DNA of 64,000 nucleotides, taken from positions 1-64,000 of the IMG/VR virus record IMGVR_UViG_3300047496_000334. The stretch is one strand, 5' to 3'. This stretch comes from a virus. Position 1 is the stretch's first letter, and each line of letters starts with the position of its first letter. The notes under the pieces were generated by a model. The model searched no databases, was not told where the DNA came from, and was given only the letters and a program-made list of their open reading frames with translations. Made by a program: the position numbers and the translations under genes. Positions 42,335 to 51,311 of this stretch are shown piece by piece.

Positions 42335-42762
42335 AAGCAAAGCCTTTTAATAATAGTTTTCATTTTCAAAGCATATGACTCGCATTCAGAAACAAGTTCC
42401 TGATTGTCTTCTTTAGATCCATAGTGCGCCAGAAGAACAAGAATCGAATTGGCAATATGAATTTTTTCCCTGATTTTATCTTCTTTATGAGAGCGCAGAC
42501 TGTCCACTGTCTGTAACGGCGGTAAATCCGCAATATCAAGAAAGGAAAAAGAAAGATTGAGCGCCCAATTTAAAAAATCACCGCTGGAAACTGCCTCTGC
42601 AACAGCAGGGGGCAAAATATAAGATACAGCCTCAGAAGAAACGGTCACTGAGGCCGAAGATTGAGGTTCAGAAAGGCCCTGTATCTCTTGCTCAAGATTA
42701 TTAGCAGCAACATGAGCAGATGATAGTGCATCGTCTTCTGAATTGAGATTTTCATTTTTCAT
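42331..42762 (-). CDS. Hypothetical portal-adjacent protein
   Basis: 143 residues. Acidic/helical N-terminus (LSSAHVAANNLEQEIQGLSE), then FLNWALNLSFSFLDIADLPP and KEDKIREKIHIANSILVLLA, ending YALKMKTIIKRLCL. Sits directly downstream of portal in transcription order. No family recognised. Confidence 0.5.
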   Translation of the reverse strand: MKNENLNSEDDALSSAHVAANNLEQEIQGLSEPQSSASVTVSSEAVSYILPPAVAEAVSSGDFLNWALNLSFSFLDIADLPPLQTVDSLRSHKEDKIREKIHIANSILVLLAHYGSKEDNQELVSECESYALKMKTIIKRLCL

Positions 42763-42779
42763 ATTTCAATATAATACCA

Positions 42780-44936
42780 TTATTCTGCTGGAGCCTCAAG
42801 CGGCTTTTGCGCCTGCTGAACCCTGTCCTGCTCTGCATTATGCAAATCAGCGCCCACTTTCAGCTTCGCCTCTTCAAGCTTCATCTGTTCAATTCTTTCG
42901 CGTGAATCGCGGTCAGCCTGAGCACTCTGATCTTCCATTTGCTGCTCATTTTCACGCGCCTGCGTTTCCATAATCGCTGTTGCCGCCTCACGCTGCTCTT
43001 GCTTGGCCTTAACCTGAACAAGCGCCATTTTAGACGGGTCGGGAGGAGGGGGCGGAGGAGGTTGTGGGGGCGGAGCGGGCGGATTAATAGCGCCTTGAGA
43101 AGGATAGCCAAGGGTAGAAAGAATAATCTCCAAAGCCCATGTTTTATTAAGCTCAGGTTCAAAGATATTAACCAGCTGAGAAAGAGCAGTCGCCATCATC
43201 ACGCGATGGACATGAGACGGAACATTGGGATCTGAAACTGGCACCAAGTCCAAGTCGTTAAACTCTTCGGCTTCTTCCCATTTACGACGCGGATTTTTAG
43301 CATAGCGCGAAAGAGCGGTCGGATCTTCAGCAAACAATTCCTTGAGCTTCTCAAATTCTTCCTGCTGCGAAGAATGGTTCTGCTTATGAAGCGCGGCCAT
43401 GGGCTTAGTAGCCTGCTCAATTAACGCCATCATAGTTCCCACCGGGACATCCGCGCGACCTTCACCCACTTGCACCTGAGCCGTCATGGCAAGGCGACGC
43501 GCATTATCAGATACATTCTTAGCTAGTGTCATCAAAACCTGACTAGGTTCCTTGTAGGGAAGCGCCATCACCACATCAGTAATTTTCATGCCACCGGTTT
43601 TTATGGTTTTCATGCCGCCCGGATTTACCCGGATTTGCGTAGTCTCTTGCCGCCCTCCAACATCAGATGACAGCAATCCCGGAAAGTTGGCGAATTGTCC
43701 GGCATCAAGTAGCTGTCGGCCAAGAGCTGTAAGGGCTCGCGCAGTATTTCCAAGAATGTGTATGAAACCATAGTGGTAAAATCCGAGCCCAGGAATGAAC
43801 CCGTAATGGACAAAGCGGATGATGGGAGTAAAATCTTCATCATCTTCCCTCCAGTTGCGCCTGATTTCCAAGATTTCACGGCTATCCTTGTCAATAGTTA
43901 TGCGATAAGGCAATGGCAAGCCGTCCGGCGCGCCGGGCTCATAAAAGCCATATTCAGATAAATCAACTTCAACATAGCTTTCATAGACTGTATGTCGCTC
44001 GTCCTCATAACGAGGCTGAGGCATAATGCCTTCAATCTTCTTAATCTTGCGTTCAGTTGTGGTCGGCTGCTCATGCGGATGAACCAGGTCTACGTCACGA
44101 TACACACCGGCAAGCATCATGCGCTTCATAACCGAAGGCCGCAGGGCGGTTTTATGTGTCATGCGCCCGCAATTGGCAAGACTTACTGTGTCATTCGATA
44201 CAATAAAATCCTGCATTGATACATAATCTGAAACGGGAGCCTTGCGAATAGGACAACGATATATCTTTTTAAAACCATTCCCGCAAAAACCCTGAGCAAA
44301 TAACATACGACGTGTATCGGGGTAATATTCCTTGCGCACCGATGTAAGATAGTAATTCATGTCGTTTTCAAGATCATCCGCAAGGCGAAGGCGATCATCC
44401 GTTATGTCACGCGTATAATCCTTAACCTTGACTGGCCCGGTAGATGGCAATAATTCGGCGCTGGTAGTGCATTGGTAATTAATAACCGCCTCAAGAAGAG
44501 TGGAGTCGTAAGTTTTGGACACCGTCCCCTCAGCAGTTGCCTCACTTGAGGCCTCTTCAAGCGTCAGGCCAAGCAGATCAATGCCGCGATCATACGTCTT
44601 TTCAAGCTGAGCGCGTGTTTCAATATCATTATTGATACCGCGAAGAATATCATCGCATAAACCGGACAATTCATAGTCATTGACCTTTTCAGCAAGATTG
44701 GCAGAAAAAGATGTGTCTTTCGCAGCCATTTTTTTTCTGGCATCAAAGTCCACCTCGACATCACCATTTTCAGACACAGTAATGCTTATACCTGTCAATG
44801 GATCGTAGGATGATTTTTCAGCATCCGCCGCCTCGCCATCGTCAAGCACAACATCAATGCCTGAAACAGGCGACGCAGCGGGCTCCTGATTATCAGGCAA
44901 TGTAGCGGGAGAAATCGGCATTTTCTCATTATACAT
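42780..44936 (-). CDS. Portal protein
   Basis: 718 residues from ATG 44936, preferred over 44981 because GGAAAAGG lies ~10 nt upstream and the longer start would overlap the divergent fibre gene. Large podovirus-type portal with INNDIETRAQLEKTYDRGID (clip/stem approach), TKALRPSVMKRMMLAG-like blocks, FTPIIRFVHYGFIPGLGFYHYG with the wing, and a C-terminal coiled/Pro-rich barrel region (NPPAPPPQPPPPPPPDPSK). It forms the ring for DNA packaging. Related in layout to SU10/T7-like portals. Confidence 0.8.
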   Translation of the reverse strand: MYNEKMPISPATLPDNQEPAASPVSGIDVVLDDGEAADAEKSSYDPLTGISITVSENGDVEVDFDARKKMAAKDTSFSANLAEKVNDYELSGLCDDILRGINNDIETRAQLEKTYDRGIDLLGLTLEEASSEATAEGTVSKTYDSTLLEAVINYQCTTSAELLPSTGPVKVKDYTRDITDDRLRLADDLENDMNYYLTSVRKEYYPDTRRMLFAQGFCGNGFKKIYRCPIRKAPVSDYVSMQDFIVSNDTVSLANCGRMTHKTALRPSVMKRMMLAGVYRDVDLVHPHEQPTTTERKIKKIEGIMPQPRYEDERHTVYESYVEVDLSEYGFYEPGAPDGLPLPYRITIDKDSREILEIRRNWREDDEDFTPIIRFVHYGFIPGLGFYHYGFIHILGNTARALTALGRQLLDAGQFANFPGLLSSDVGGRQETTQIRVNPGGMKTIKTGGMKITDVVMALPYKEPSQVLMTLAKNVSDNARRLAMTAQVQVGEGRADVPVGTMMALIEQATKPMAALHKQNHSSQQEEFEKLKELFAEDPTALSRYAKNPRRKWEEAEEFNDLDLVPVSDPNVPSHVHRVMMATALSQLVNIFEPELNKTWALEIILSTLGYPSQGAINPPAPPPQPPPPPPPDPSKMALVQVKAKQEQREAATAIMETQARENEQQMEDQSAQADRDSRERIEQMKLEEAKLKVGADLHNAEQDRVQQAQKPLEAPAE

Positions 44937-44979
44937 GATTTTAGTGCCTTTTCCAGTGAAAGGACGTATAATTGGCTGC

Positions 44980-46026
44980 ATGGCAATTTCCTTCTATGAC
45001 AGGGTAAAAGAGACCTCTGCAACCACTGGACTTGCCTCCATAGCTCTTGGAGGCGCCGTAACTCAGTTTCGCTCCTTTGCAAGCGTCTATTCCAATGCTG
45101 TTCAATCTTATTACTGTGCCGCAGATCAATCCGGACCCAACTGGGAGGTGGGGATTGGGACATACCTAAGCTCAGGAAATGTCCTTGGGCGCACCTCTAT
45201 TCTGGCTTCCAGCAATTCAGGCAATATCGTTAACTTTACCTCTGGCTCTCTGTTCGTATTTAACACGATTCCAGCTATAAGCGCCCCCAATTCGATAGCG
45301 GGAAGTGGCAGGAATATAGTAGTAAGGCAAGCGAGCACAACAACTGCAACAGTAACGGCTGATGAATTTATAGTAGAAAATTCGCTTGGAAGCGGAGCTG
45401 TAAAACTAGCCAATATAAATCTTACTTTAAACGCAGGCACCAATGGAGCAAATGGGCTTGATACTGGCGCGTTGGCGGCAACTCAATTTTACTGGGTATA
45501 CATTATATACAATCCTTCTTCCAATACCCAGGCCGGATTGCTGCAAGTTGCATCTGGGTCGCCCCCTACGGTTTATAGCGGAGCACATATGCCATCCGGA
45601 TATCAAATGTCAGCATTAGTAGGAATTTTAGCAACAAATGGTTCATCGCAATTTATTGTCACAACGCAAATTGACAGAGAAGTATTTTATCAATCCGCTC
45701 AAGTTGTATTCAGCAATCAGGCTAATTCAACAGGGTTCACCGCTCAAACAATTACGCAAATACCCAATGGAGCTAAAAATGCCAGCGGGTATTATGATTG
45801 CGCACCAATACTCAGCACATTATTAGAATTAGGGGTCGCAGCAGATGCAACTGGCACAGGGGCGCAATATTCCAATCAGACCACTTCGGTGGTAACAGGA
45901 TTATCATTACTATTGCTTAATTTTAGGCAAGTGCCAGTTATTACCTCTCAATTGCTGTATATATTGGCAAGTGATTCTACCGCCTCCCCCACTAATTCAT
46001 TAGCAATACAAAGTTTTACTTTTTAA
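44980..46026 (+). CDS. Tail fibre-like protein on the opposite strand
   Basis: 348 residues from ATG 44980, 43 nt from the divergent portal start. N-terminal AISFYDRVKETSATTG and GAVTQFRSFASVYSNAVQSY are typical of phage tail-fibre anchors; WEVGIGTYLSSGNVLGRTSI continues it. The C-terminal ~200 residues are Ser/Asn-rich and beta. TATAATTG is at 44967-44974 just before the ATG, so transcript start may be very near or at the ATG. Confidence 0.65.
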   Translation: MAISFYDRVKETSATTGLASIALGGAVTQFRSFASVYSNAVQSYYCAADQSGPNWEVGIGTYLSSGNVLGRTSILASSNSGNIVNFTSGSLFVFNTIPAISAPNSIAGSGRNIVVRQASTTTATVTADEFIVENSLGSGAVKLANINLTLNAGTNGANGLDTGALAATQFYWVYIIYNPSSNTQAGLLQVASGSPPTVYSGAHMPSGYQMSALVGILATNGSSQFIVTTQIDREVFYQSAQVVFSNQANSTGFTAQTITQIPNGAKNASGYYDCAPILSTLLELGVAADATGTGAQYSNQTTSVVTGLSLLLLNFRQVPVITSQLLYILASDSTASPTNSLAIQSFTF

Positions 46027-46032
46027 TATAAA

Positions 46033-46488
46033 ATGCTTGGCTTCACCGCAATATCGGAAGATCCCATTGATGCTCTGAATGCGAACATTCAGCAATCTAT
46101 AGCTACATGGATGGCATCAGCTTCATTTTCTGCCGCAGGAAAGCTTACAGAAAAAACCATTGCAACATGGTCCGGACACTCTGCATTCTCTGCGCAAGGA
46201 AAGGCACTGGAAAAAGGCGTGGCAGCGTGGACAGCGTCCGGAACATTTAATCCCAAGGGGGCAATCGCAAGAAAGTCTCAAGCCACATGGCTTGCCCATA
46301 CAACTTTTTTAAGTAAAAGCCCCTCACTCAGGGCAAGCAAAGTAAACTGGAAGTCTGGCATCGTCTTTCAGGCTGTCGGATCTTCCAAAATGGGGAAAAT
46401 AGGCTATCCATTCCCCGCTCAACATCTTCTTGGCGATCCATTTCCTAAAAAAATACGTCCACTTTACCAAAGAATGCGAATTCAATAA
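46033..46488 (+). CDS. Protein with five ~20-residue repeats
   Basis: 151 residues. Five tandem units, each of the form (I/V)ATWxxxxxFxxxGKxxxK, occupy residues ~15-118: e.g. IATWMASASFSAAGKLTEKT and IATWSGHSAFSAQGKALEKG. Each has a Trp at position 4-5 and a Phe nine later. It follows the fibre gene by 6 nt and converges with the minus gene at 46482. Likely an accessory of the fibre. Confidence 0.55.
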   Translation: MLGFTAISEDPIDALNANIQQSIATWMASASFSAAGKLTEKTIATWSGHSAFSAQGKALEKGVAAWTASGTFNPKGAIARKSQATWLAHTTFLSKSPSLRASKVNWKSGIVFQAVGSSKMGKIGYPFPAQHLLGDPFPKKIRPLYQRMRIQ

Positions 46489-46721
46489 CCTGAAAGCACC
46501 TGGACAAGAAAATTACGCTGATCCCGGCTTGCATGGCACCTGTTTTCATCATGTTGAAGCAATATTTCCAACTCAGACAAACGCTTTTTACATGCGACAA
46601 CCTGCTCTGGGTCATTTTTTAAACGATCCATAAGGTCGCTACGCCCGAAAGGAGTTGTTAGGTAGAATTTCTGGTACAAATCCGACTTTTGATCGGGAAC
46701 ATTTAATTTATTATATGCCAT
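46482..46721 (-). CDS. Hypothetical protein after the 46711 gene
   Basis: 79 residues from ATG 46721 (a TTG two codons earlier is the longer alternative). Helical: KSDLYQKFYLTTPFGRSDLM and VACKKRLSELEILLQHDENR. Its start overlaps the 46711 gene by 11 nt. Its 3' end overlaps the plus-strand repeat gene by 7 nt. No family recognised. Confidence 0.55.
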   Translation of the reverse strand: MAYNKLNVPDQKSDLYQKFYLTTPFGRSDLMDRLKNDPEQVVACKKRLSELEILLQHDENRCHASRDQRNFLVQVLSGY

Positions 46722-46890
46722 AGTCAATCTTAGCTATAATTTTACCATCAACTTTTACTTTGTGGTTTTTATCAATATCATCTGACCACACTTCTATCTC
46801 GGCAGGAAGGGGATATTTCTCCCTATATTGTATAGCCAAGGTCAGTCGCATAATCTTTCTATCCTTTTCTTCACATTTGCTACACGTCAT
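46711..46890 (-). CDS. 59-residue hypothetical protein with CxxC
   Basis: ATG 46890 overlaps the terminase end by 11 nt; stop TAA 46711-46713. Sequence starts MTCSKCEEKDRKIMRLTLAI and ends IIAKIDYGI; a CSKC knuckle and a beta-rich second half. Overlaps at both ends suggest it is part of the same translation-coupled chain. Unknown function. Confidence 0.6.
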   Translation of the reverse strand: MTCSKCEEKDRKIMRLTLAIQYREKYPLPAEIEVWSDDIDKNHKVKVDGKIIAKIDYGI

Positions 46891-48508
46891 AAATCGCCCC
46901 TTCCCTTGGTCTAAACTCTTTTATCTCTGTTTCTTCCTCATATTCATTTGTTCGCAATGCCCATCCGGTGTCACGCAGGAATTTAACTCCCTGGGTAAGC
47001 GCATCTGGCAGATCGTCATGCTTACCACGAGGGAAAATACTCATCTCATCAATACAAAGCTGCGCCCACCACCTGTCTGGTGCCGCTATTATACCATTTT
47101 CAAATAAATTTGAAACAGCATGTACACGTGCGATCTTGTCGCCCTTCGGAGTAATACCCTGAACACCAAATTTTTCATTGCTATAAAGGCGTATTAGCTC
47201 CTGAATAAGCGGTATGCCTGAAGCCGTCTTCTCCACAATAACCTTGTCAGCATGCATCTCGTGAGCCGTATAGGCGACAAGTTCGACAAGCCCCCATTCT
47301 TCACGGTCAAGATAATCCCTGCGCGATTCTCCCTTACGCCTTTCAGGAACTGCGCCATGAAAGCTCATTCGTTTTTGCCACGCATCCATAAGGATAATGC
47401 GCGGTTGCCCATCATCGCGGTACAGCCCCAGTACTACGCAGGCGGAATAGTCATTCGCACGCTTCTCAGTAAATGCCGGGTCAACTGATGCAATAATAAA
47501 ATCCATGACCGGATACTCAAGGGCGCGAAGCGGGTTGCCAGACTCATCAAATGCTTCACCCTGCTTAGGCCACATCTTCCACCACGATGATTTTATAATT
47601 CCGCCACCACGCGGAGCAGGAGATTGCATATATTGTCCGGCATATGCATAACTGGACATTTCCTTATCAGATTTTAGCTTATCTACTGCAATCTGATTAT
47701 AAACTTCTGGCCAAAGAAGTTCACCATCCTCTTCGCGCCAGTCTTCCCACCCTATTGATGTGATACATTTACGCCCTGAATCATATTCCATAGGGAGGCA
47801 AAGATGCTCATACCCCATATCGCGTGACAATATAAGCCCGGAAACATCATCCTCATTGGAGCGCTGCTGAATGTTTACAAAAACAGATTCATTAGGATCA
47901 ATAACGCGGCTGGGAAGAACCTCCATATACCAGCGGTTTGTTTCATCACGCGTAGTTTTTGATTCGACATCTTTAATATTGTTAGCGTCATCAATTATAA
48001 GGCGGTTTCCGCGTTCGCCTGTGCCTGTACCGCCTACAGACGATGCAATTTTCCATCCTGTCCGGCTATTTTCCAGTTTTACCTGGTTATCTTTGGTAAT
48101 TTCAAAAGAAGTACCCCAAAGCGTGCGATACAGATCTGATTTAACAAGTGTGCCAAAGCGCCCATTATCACGCTCTGTCAGGCTGGATGCATATGAAAAT
48201 GTAAGATAGCGTAAATGCGGTTTTTCTATCCACTCCCATGCAGGCCAGAAAACATTAACCACGATACTTTTGGCAAAGCCGGGGGGAATATTAATAAGCA
48301 ATTTTCGTATCTCGCCGCGAGATACCGCTTCGAGATGTTCGCACATTGCGCGGATGTGGCGCGCCTCCCGAAACTCACGCCCCGGCTCCAGATACTCCCA
48401 CATAAGTTTGATAAAATCATACAAGCTGCGCTCAGCACTTGCCTGATAAATAAGCCCCTTGGCAAGCATAGGATTCTGTTTAAACAGCGTTTCAATCGCT
48501 TTTGGCAT
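46880..48508 (-). CDS. terL: Terminase large subunit
   Basis: 542 residues. ATPase half: Walker A LLINIPPGFAKSIVVN (~70-85), Walker B LIIDDANNIKD. Nuclease half: IIASVDPAFTEKRANDYSAC with the first acidic residue, KVIVEKTASG, and HDDLPDALTQGVKFL with further Asp residues. This enzyme cuts and pumps phage DNA into heads. The start overlaps the end of the sugar operon gene 48492 by 17 nt, so packaging and sugar genes are transcribed together. Confidence 0.9.
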   Translation of the reverse strand: MPKAIETLFKQNPMLAKGLIYQASAERSLYDFIKLMWEYLEPGREFREARHIRAMCEHLEAVSRGEIRKLLINIPPGFAKSIVVNVFWPAWEWIEKPHLRYLTFSYASSLTERDNGRFGTLVKSDLYRTLWGTSFEITKDNQVKLENSRTGWKIASSVGGTGTGERGNRLIIDDANNIKDVESKTTRDETNRWYMEVLPSRVIDPNESVFVNIQQRSNEDDVSGLILSRDMGYEHLCLPMEYDSGRKCITSIGWEDWREEDGELLWPEVYNQIAVDKLKSDKEMSSYAYAGQYMQSPAPRGGGIIKSSWWKMWPKQGEAFDESGNPLRALEYPVMDFIIASVDPAFTEKRANDYSACVVLGLYRDDGQPRIILMDAWQKRMSFHGAVPERRKGESRRDYLDREEWGLVELVAYTAHEMHADKVIVEKTASGIPLIQELIRLYSNEKFGVQGITPKGDKIARVHAVSNLFENGIIAAPDRWWAQLCIDEMSIFPRGKHDDLPDALTQGVKFLRDTGWALRTNEYEEETEIKEFRPREGAIYDV

Positions 48509-49253
48509 CCATGAATTCCTTGGCAGATTTCTTTGCCGCTATATAGGTTTCATCGGGTTCGGATTTGTCACCCATAACAGATTCCCAGTTACGCCATTCC
48601 TTATCCCACAGATCCTCATTGAGTCTAAACCAGTGATTGATTGGCCCCATGTCTGGCTCAGGCAAGCCTAATATTCCGCGTATTTTTTCAGCATGTGCAA
48701 TACGCTCTGGACGCTTGGCAATAAAAAAATCCATCCAGAACCGCAAATCGCGCATACGCTTTGTCATTGGGTTTTTCTTTGCTATAAAACATGCAGCCTG
48801 AATGCCATAAATCGGCAAACCATGAACCAATGCAGATAATTCCTGCAGCCATGTATCGTCAAACCAGAATGGAAAATAATCTGTGTATAGCTGACCCGCG
48901 GCCGCCAGCCATTTGCGCGGGACGATAGGTATAACAGGGCCGATATTGGTGTTCCACCATACTACCCGCTCATCATCTTTGCTGTAAACATCTGCGATAT
49001 GTAAATCCCAGTGAGGGGTAATGCACACAGAGCGGTCAGTAACAAGCGCATAAATTTCTGACGGCTTAGCCTCATCTGCTATCGCATTCCAGATGGCGCC
49101 AAGGCTAGGGCGCAATTCATCGCTATGCAAAAACTCAATATCATTCTTACCGCTCGCCAACGCATCCAGAACGCTAAGGGCCGCCTGAAATCCAGTCGGG
49201 TTTCCGCGAGAAGCGCAAAGAACTGCTATCTTAAGTCGTCTTTTTTCTTCCAC
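48492..49253 (-). CDS. Glycosyltransferase-like protein
   Basis: 253 residues from GTG 49253. A Rossmann-like start (RLKIAVLCASRGNPTGFQAA), then YALVTDRSVCITPHWDLHIA, WWNTNIGPVIPIVPRKWLAA and FPFWFDDTWLQEL. The arrangement is that of GT-A glycosyltransferases but the DxD is only suggested (TDRS). Overlaps the 49231 gene by 23 nt and the terminase by 17 nt. Transfer of a phage-made sugar is likely. Confidence 0.55.
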   Translation of the reverse strand: MEEKRRLKIAVLCASRGNPTGFQAALSVLDALASGKNDIEFLHSDELRPSLGAIWNAIADEAKPSEIYALVTDRSVCITPHWDLHIADVYSKDDERVVWWNTNIGPVIPIVPRKWLAAAGQLYTDYFPFWFDDTWLQELSALVHGLPIYGIQAACFIAKKNPMTKRMRDLRFWMDFFIAKRPERIAHAEKIRGILGLPEPDMGPINHWFRLNEDLWDKEWRNWESVMGDKSEPDETYIAAKKSAKEFMDAKSD

Positions 49254-50268
49254 TGCTCATTTCCCTGTCATTAAAGGCAATATAACGTTTTCCAGCAGAT
49301 TCCCTATTGGCTGCATACCACTCAATTGTCTCCTTAATGCCTTTTTCCAAATCATAAATCGGCTGATATCCATAATTTTGTGCACGGCTTATATCCATAA
49401 GGCGTCTTGCATCACCCTTTGGCTTATTTTTATCCCAAATAATCTCAACAGGACCGCCAGGCGCATTGCGCGCTACAATCTCCGCCACCTCTTTTATTGT
49501 CACCGGCTTTCCAGACGCAATATTAAGTGGTTTGGTTATACCCTGCTCAACAGCCATCATCATACCGCGCGCCACATCTTTCGCATGCACAAAATCACGT
49601 ATTGCAGAGCCATCGCCCCATACAGTCAAAGGATTTTCCCCATTCACCACGCGCGCTATGAGTGATGGCAGCACCATGGCAGTGCTGGAATCAAACCAGT
49701 CATATGGTCCGTATACATTAGCCGGTCGCACAATGGAGCATTTCCAATCATATTCTACCGCATAAGCATCTGCCTGCAATTCAGCCATGCGCTTTGCCCA
49801 TCCCGCGAACCAGTCATTTGGCGATGGATTTCCTTTCCACATATCATCTTCATGAAAAACTTCTGCCGGAGGATAGACCCCAACAGTGCTGGTATGCAGA
49901 TAATGCTTTACCCCGGCGCGCCGGGCCGCCTCCATCATATTGATAGAAGTCTGTATAGTTGGAACAAAAAAGGAGGCGGGATATTTTAATGTAGCAGATG
50001 GCGATCCCTTGACCCCCACAAGATTAAAAACGATATCCATGCTTTTACACATATCCTCGCAGTTATTAAAGTAACGCAAATCACGGACAAAACTATCCCC
50101 CTCACTGCCGCTTTTGTATCTAATCTTCATATCGGAATGAGAGCCATATTTATCCATCGAAATTATTCTCACTGAAGCCCCCTTATCAGCAAGCATTTCC
50201 ACTAGCGGAGTTCCTATTAATCCGCTCCCCCCCGCAACCAAAACTTTTTTACCCCTATAGAAACTCAT
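49231..50268 (-). CDS. SDR epimerase/reductase lacking the usual Tyr
   Basis: 345 residues. NAD(P) motif VAGGSGLIGTPLVEM at the start, then TSTVGVYPP and SIVRPANVYGPYDWF with VWGDGSAIRDFVH. It resembles GDP-fucose synthase-type SDRs. The expected YxxxK is AGWAK in NDWFAGWAKRMAE: Ala replaces Tyr while Lys is retained. That removes the standard general acid, so a changed reaction or inactive enzyme is possible. Overlaps the kinase gene by ATGA. Confidence 0.65.
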   Translation of the reverse strand: MSFYRGKKVLVAGGSGLIGTPLVEMLADKGASVRIISMDKYGSHSDMKIRYKSGSEGDSFVRDLRYFNNCEDMCKSMDIVFNLVGVKGSPSATLKYPASFFVPTIQTSINMMEAARRAGVKHYLHTSTVGVYPPAEVFHEDDMWKGNPSPNDWFAGWAKRMAELQADAYAVEYDWKCSIVRPANVYGPYDWFDSSTAMVLPSLIARVVNGENPLTVWGDGSAIRDFVHAKDVARGMMMAVEQGITKPLNIASGKPVTIKEVAEIVARNAPGGPVEIIWDKNKPKGDARRLMDISRAQNYGYQPIYDLEKGIKETIEWYAANRESAGKRYIAFNDREMSSGRKKTT

Positions 50269-51311
50269 ATACCCTCCTGAAGATGGTGAAAATCGCGCCT
50301 GTCGAACTTGCCATAAAGATAATGTGCCGGATCTGAAAAAATTATGCCGGACCCTGCATTTTCAAACTTAAACGGAACCCAGAGAAGTTCTTTCAGCTCT
50401 TCAAGAATTCTGCCGTGATCTTCCAGTCGGGCAAAAATAAGAATAAATCCGCCGCCGCCCGCTCCTAATAATTTGCCGCCCTGCGCACCAGCTTTCAATG
50501 CGCGCTCATAAATGTCATCTACAAATGCAGGCGATATATTTTTAGCAAGTGTGCGTTTAATTTTCCACGATTCATGCAACAATTTTCCAAAATCATCAAG
50601 ACTGCCGTTATGCAATAGCCTCAAAGCGTCATCCACCAGCGACTGCATCTCTTTAAGTTCAGCCTTTTTCTCTCCGCGCTCCTGAGATTTTATTTGTTCA
50701 GACGCAATATCAGAAGCTGTGCGGGAAACGCCTGTAAAAAAAAGAAGGCAGCGACGCTGTAGCTTATCAAGACGCGATGCGGGTAGCATTACCGGTTGCA
50801 CGGAAAAATCACCATCTGGCGAAATGGTAGTCTTATTAAAGCCGCCATAAGAGGCTGCAATCTGATCCTGAATGCCGACATTCTCTTTTAAAACCTCTCG
50901 CTCAATATAGATAGCCTCTTTAGCCAAATCATATTTATTCGTCATCCTGTCCTTCAACCCATGCAGAGCATTAAGCAGTCCCACTGTGAAGGTGGAACTT
51001 GAGCCAAGGCCTGACCGGGCAGGCAGATCGCCTGTATGATGAATTTCTACGCCATGATCGATATTAAGATGTTTAAGCACTTCACGAACTGAGGCGTGCT
51101 GAATATCGCCGTGGCTAAGAACAGATTCAATTTGCGACCATACAATGCGGGATTTTTCAGGGAAAAAAGGAGGAAGATAGCGTACCGTTATATAGCAGTA
51201 ATGATTTATAGTCGTTGAAAGAACGCAGCCGCCATTTTCCTGATACCATGGGGCATAATCTGTGCCTCCTCCAAAAAAGGAAATACGGAATGGAGTCCTA
51301 GAAATTATCAC
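50265..51311 (-). CDS. GHMP kinase, heptose-kinase-like
   Basis: 348 residues from GTG 51311, since VIISRTPFRISFFGGGTDY is the usual start of D-glycero-D-manno-heptose 7-phosphate kinase (HddA-like) proteins; an earlier start would overlap the preceding gene by 100 nt. GHMP motif 2 is LPARSGLGSSSTFTVGLL and motif 3 LGAGGGGFILIFA. It phosphorylates a sugar or sugar phosphate at C1. Overlaps the SDR upstream by 14 nt. Confidence 0.75.
   Translation of the reverse strand: MIISRTPFRISFFGGGTDYAPWYQENGGCVLSTTINHYCYITVRYLPPFFPEKSRIVWSQIESVLSHGDIQHASVREVLKHLNIDHGVEIHHTGDLPARSGLGSSSTFTVGLLNALHGLKDRMTNKYDLAKEAIYIEREVLKENVGIQDQIAASYGGFNKTTISPDGDFSVQPVMLPASRLDKLQRRCLLFFTGVSRTASDIASEQIKSQERGEKKAELKEMQSLVDDALRLLHNGSLDDFGKLLHESWKIKRTLAKNISPAFVDDIYERALKAGAQGGKLLGAGGGGFILIFARLEDHGRILEELKELLWVPFKFENAGSGIIFSDPAHYLYGKFDRRDFHHLQEGI

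Noticed and set aside
42780-44981. Longer portal start at 44981
   Set aside because: The ATG at 44936 has a good ribosome-binding site, while the longer form overlaps the divergent fibre start.
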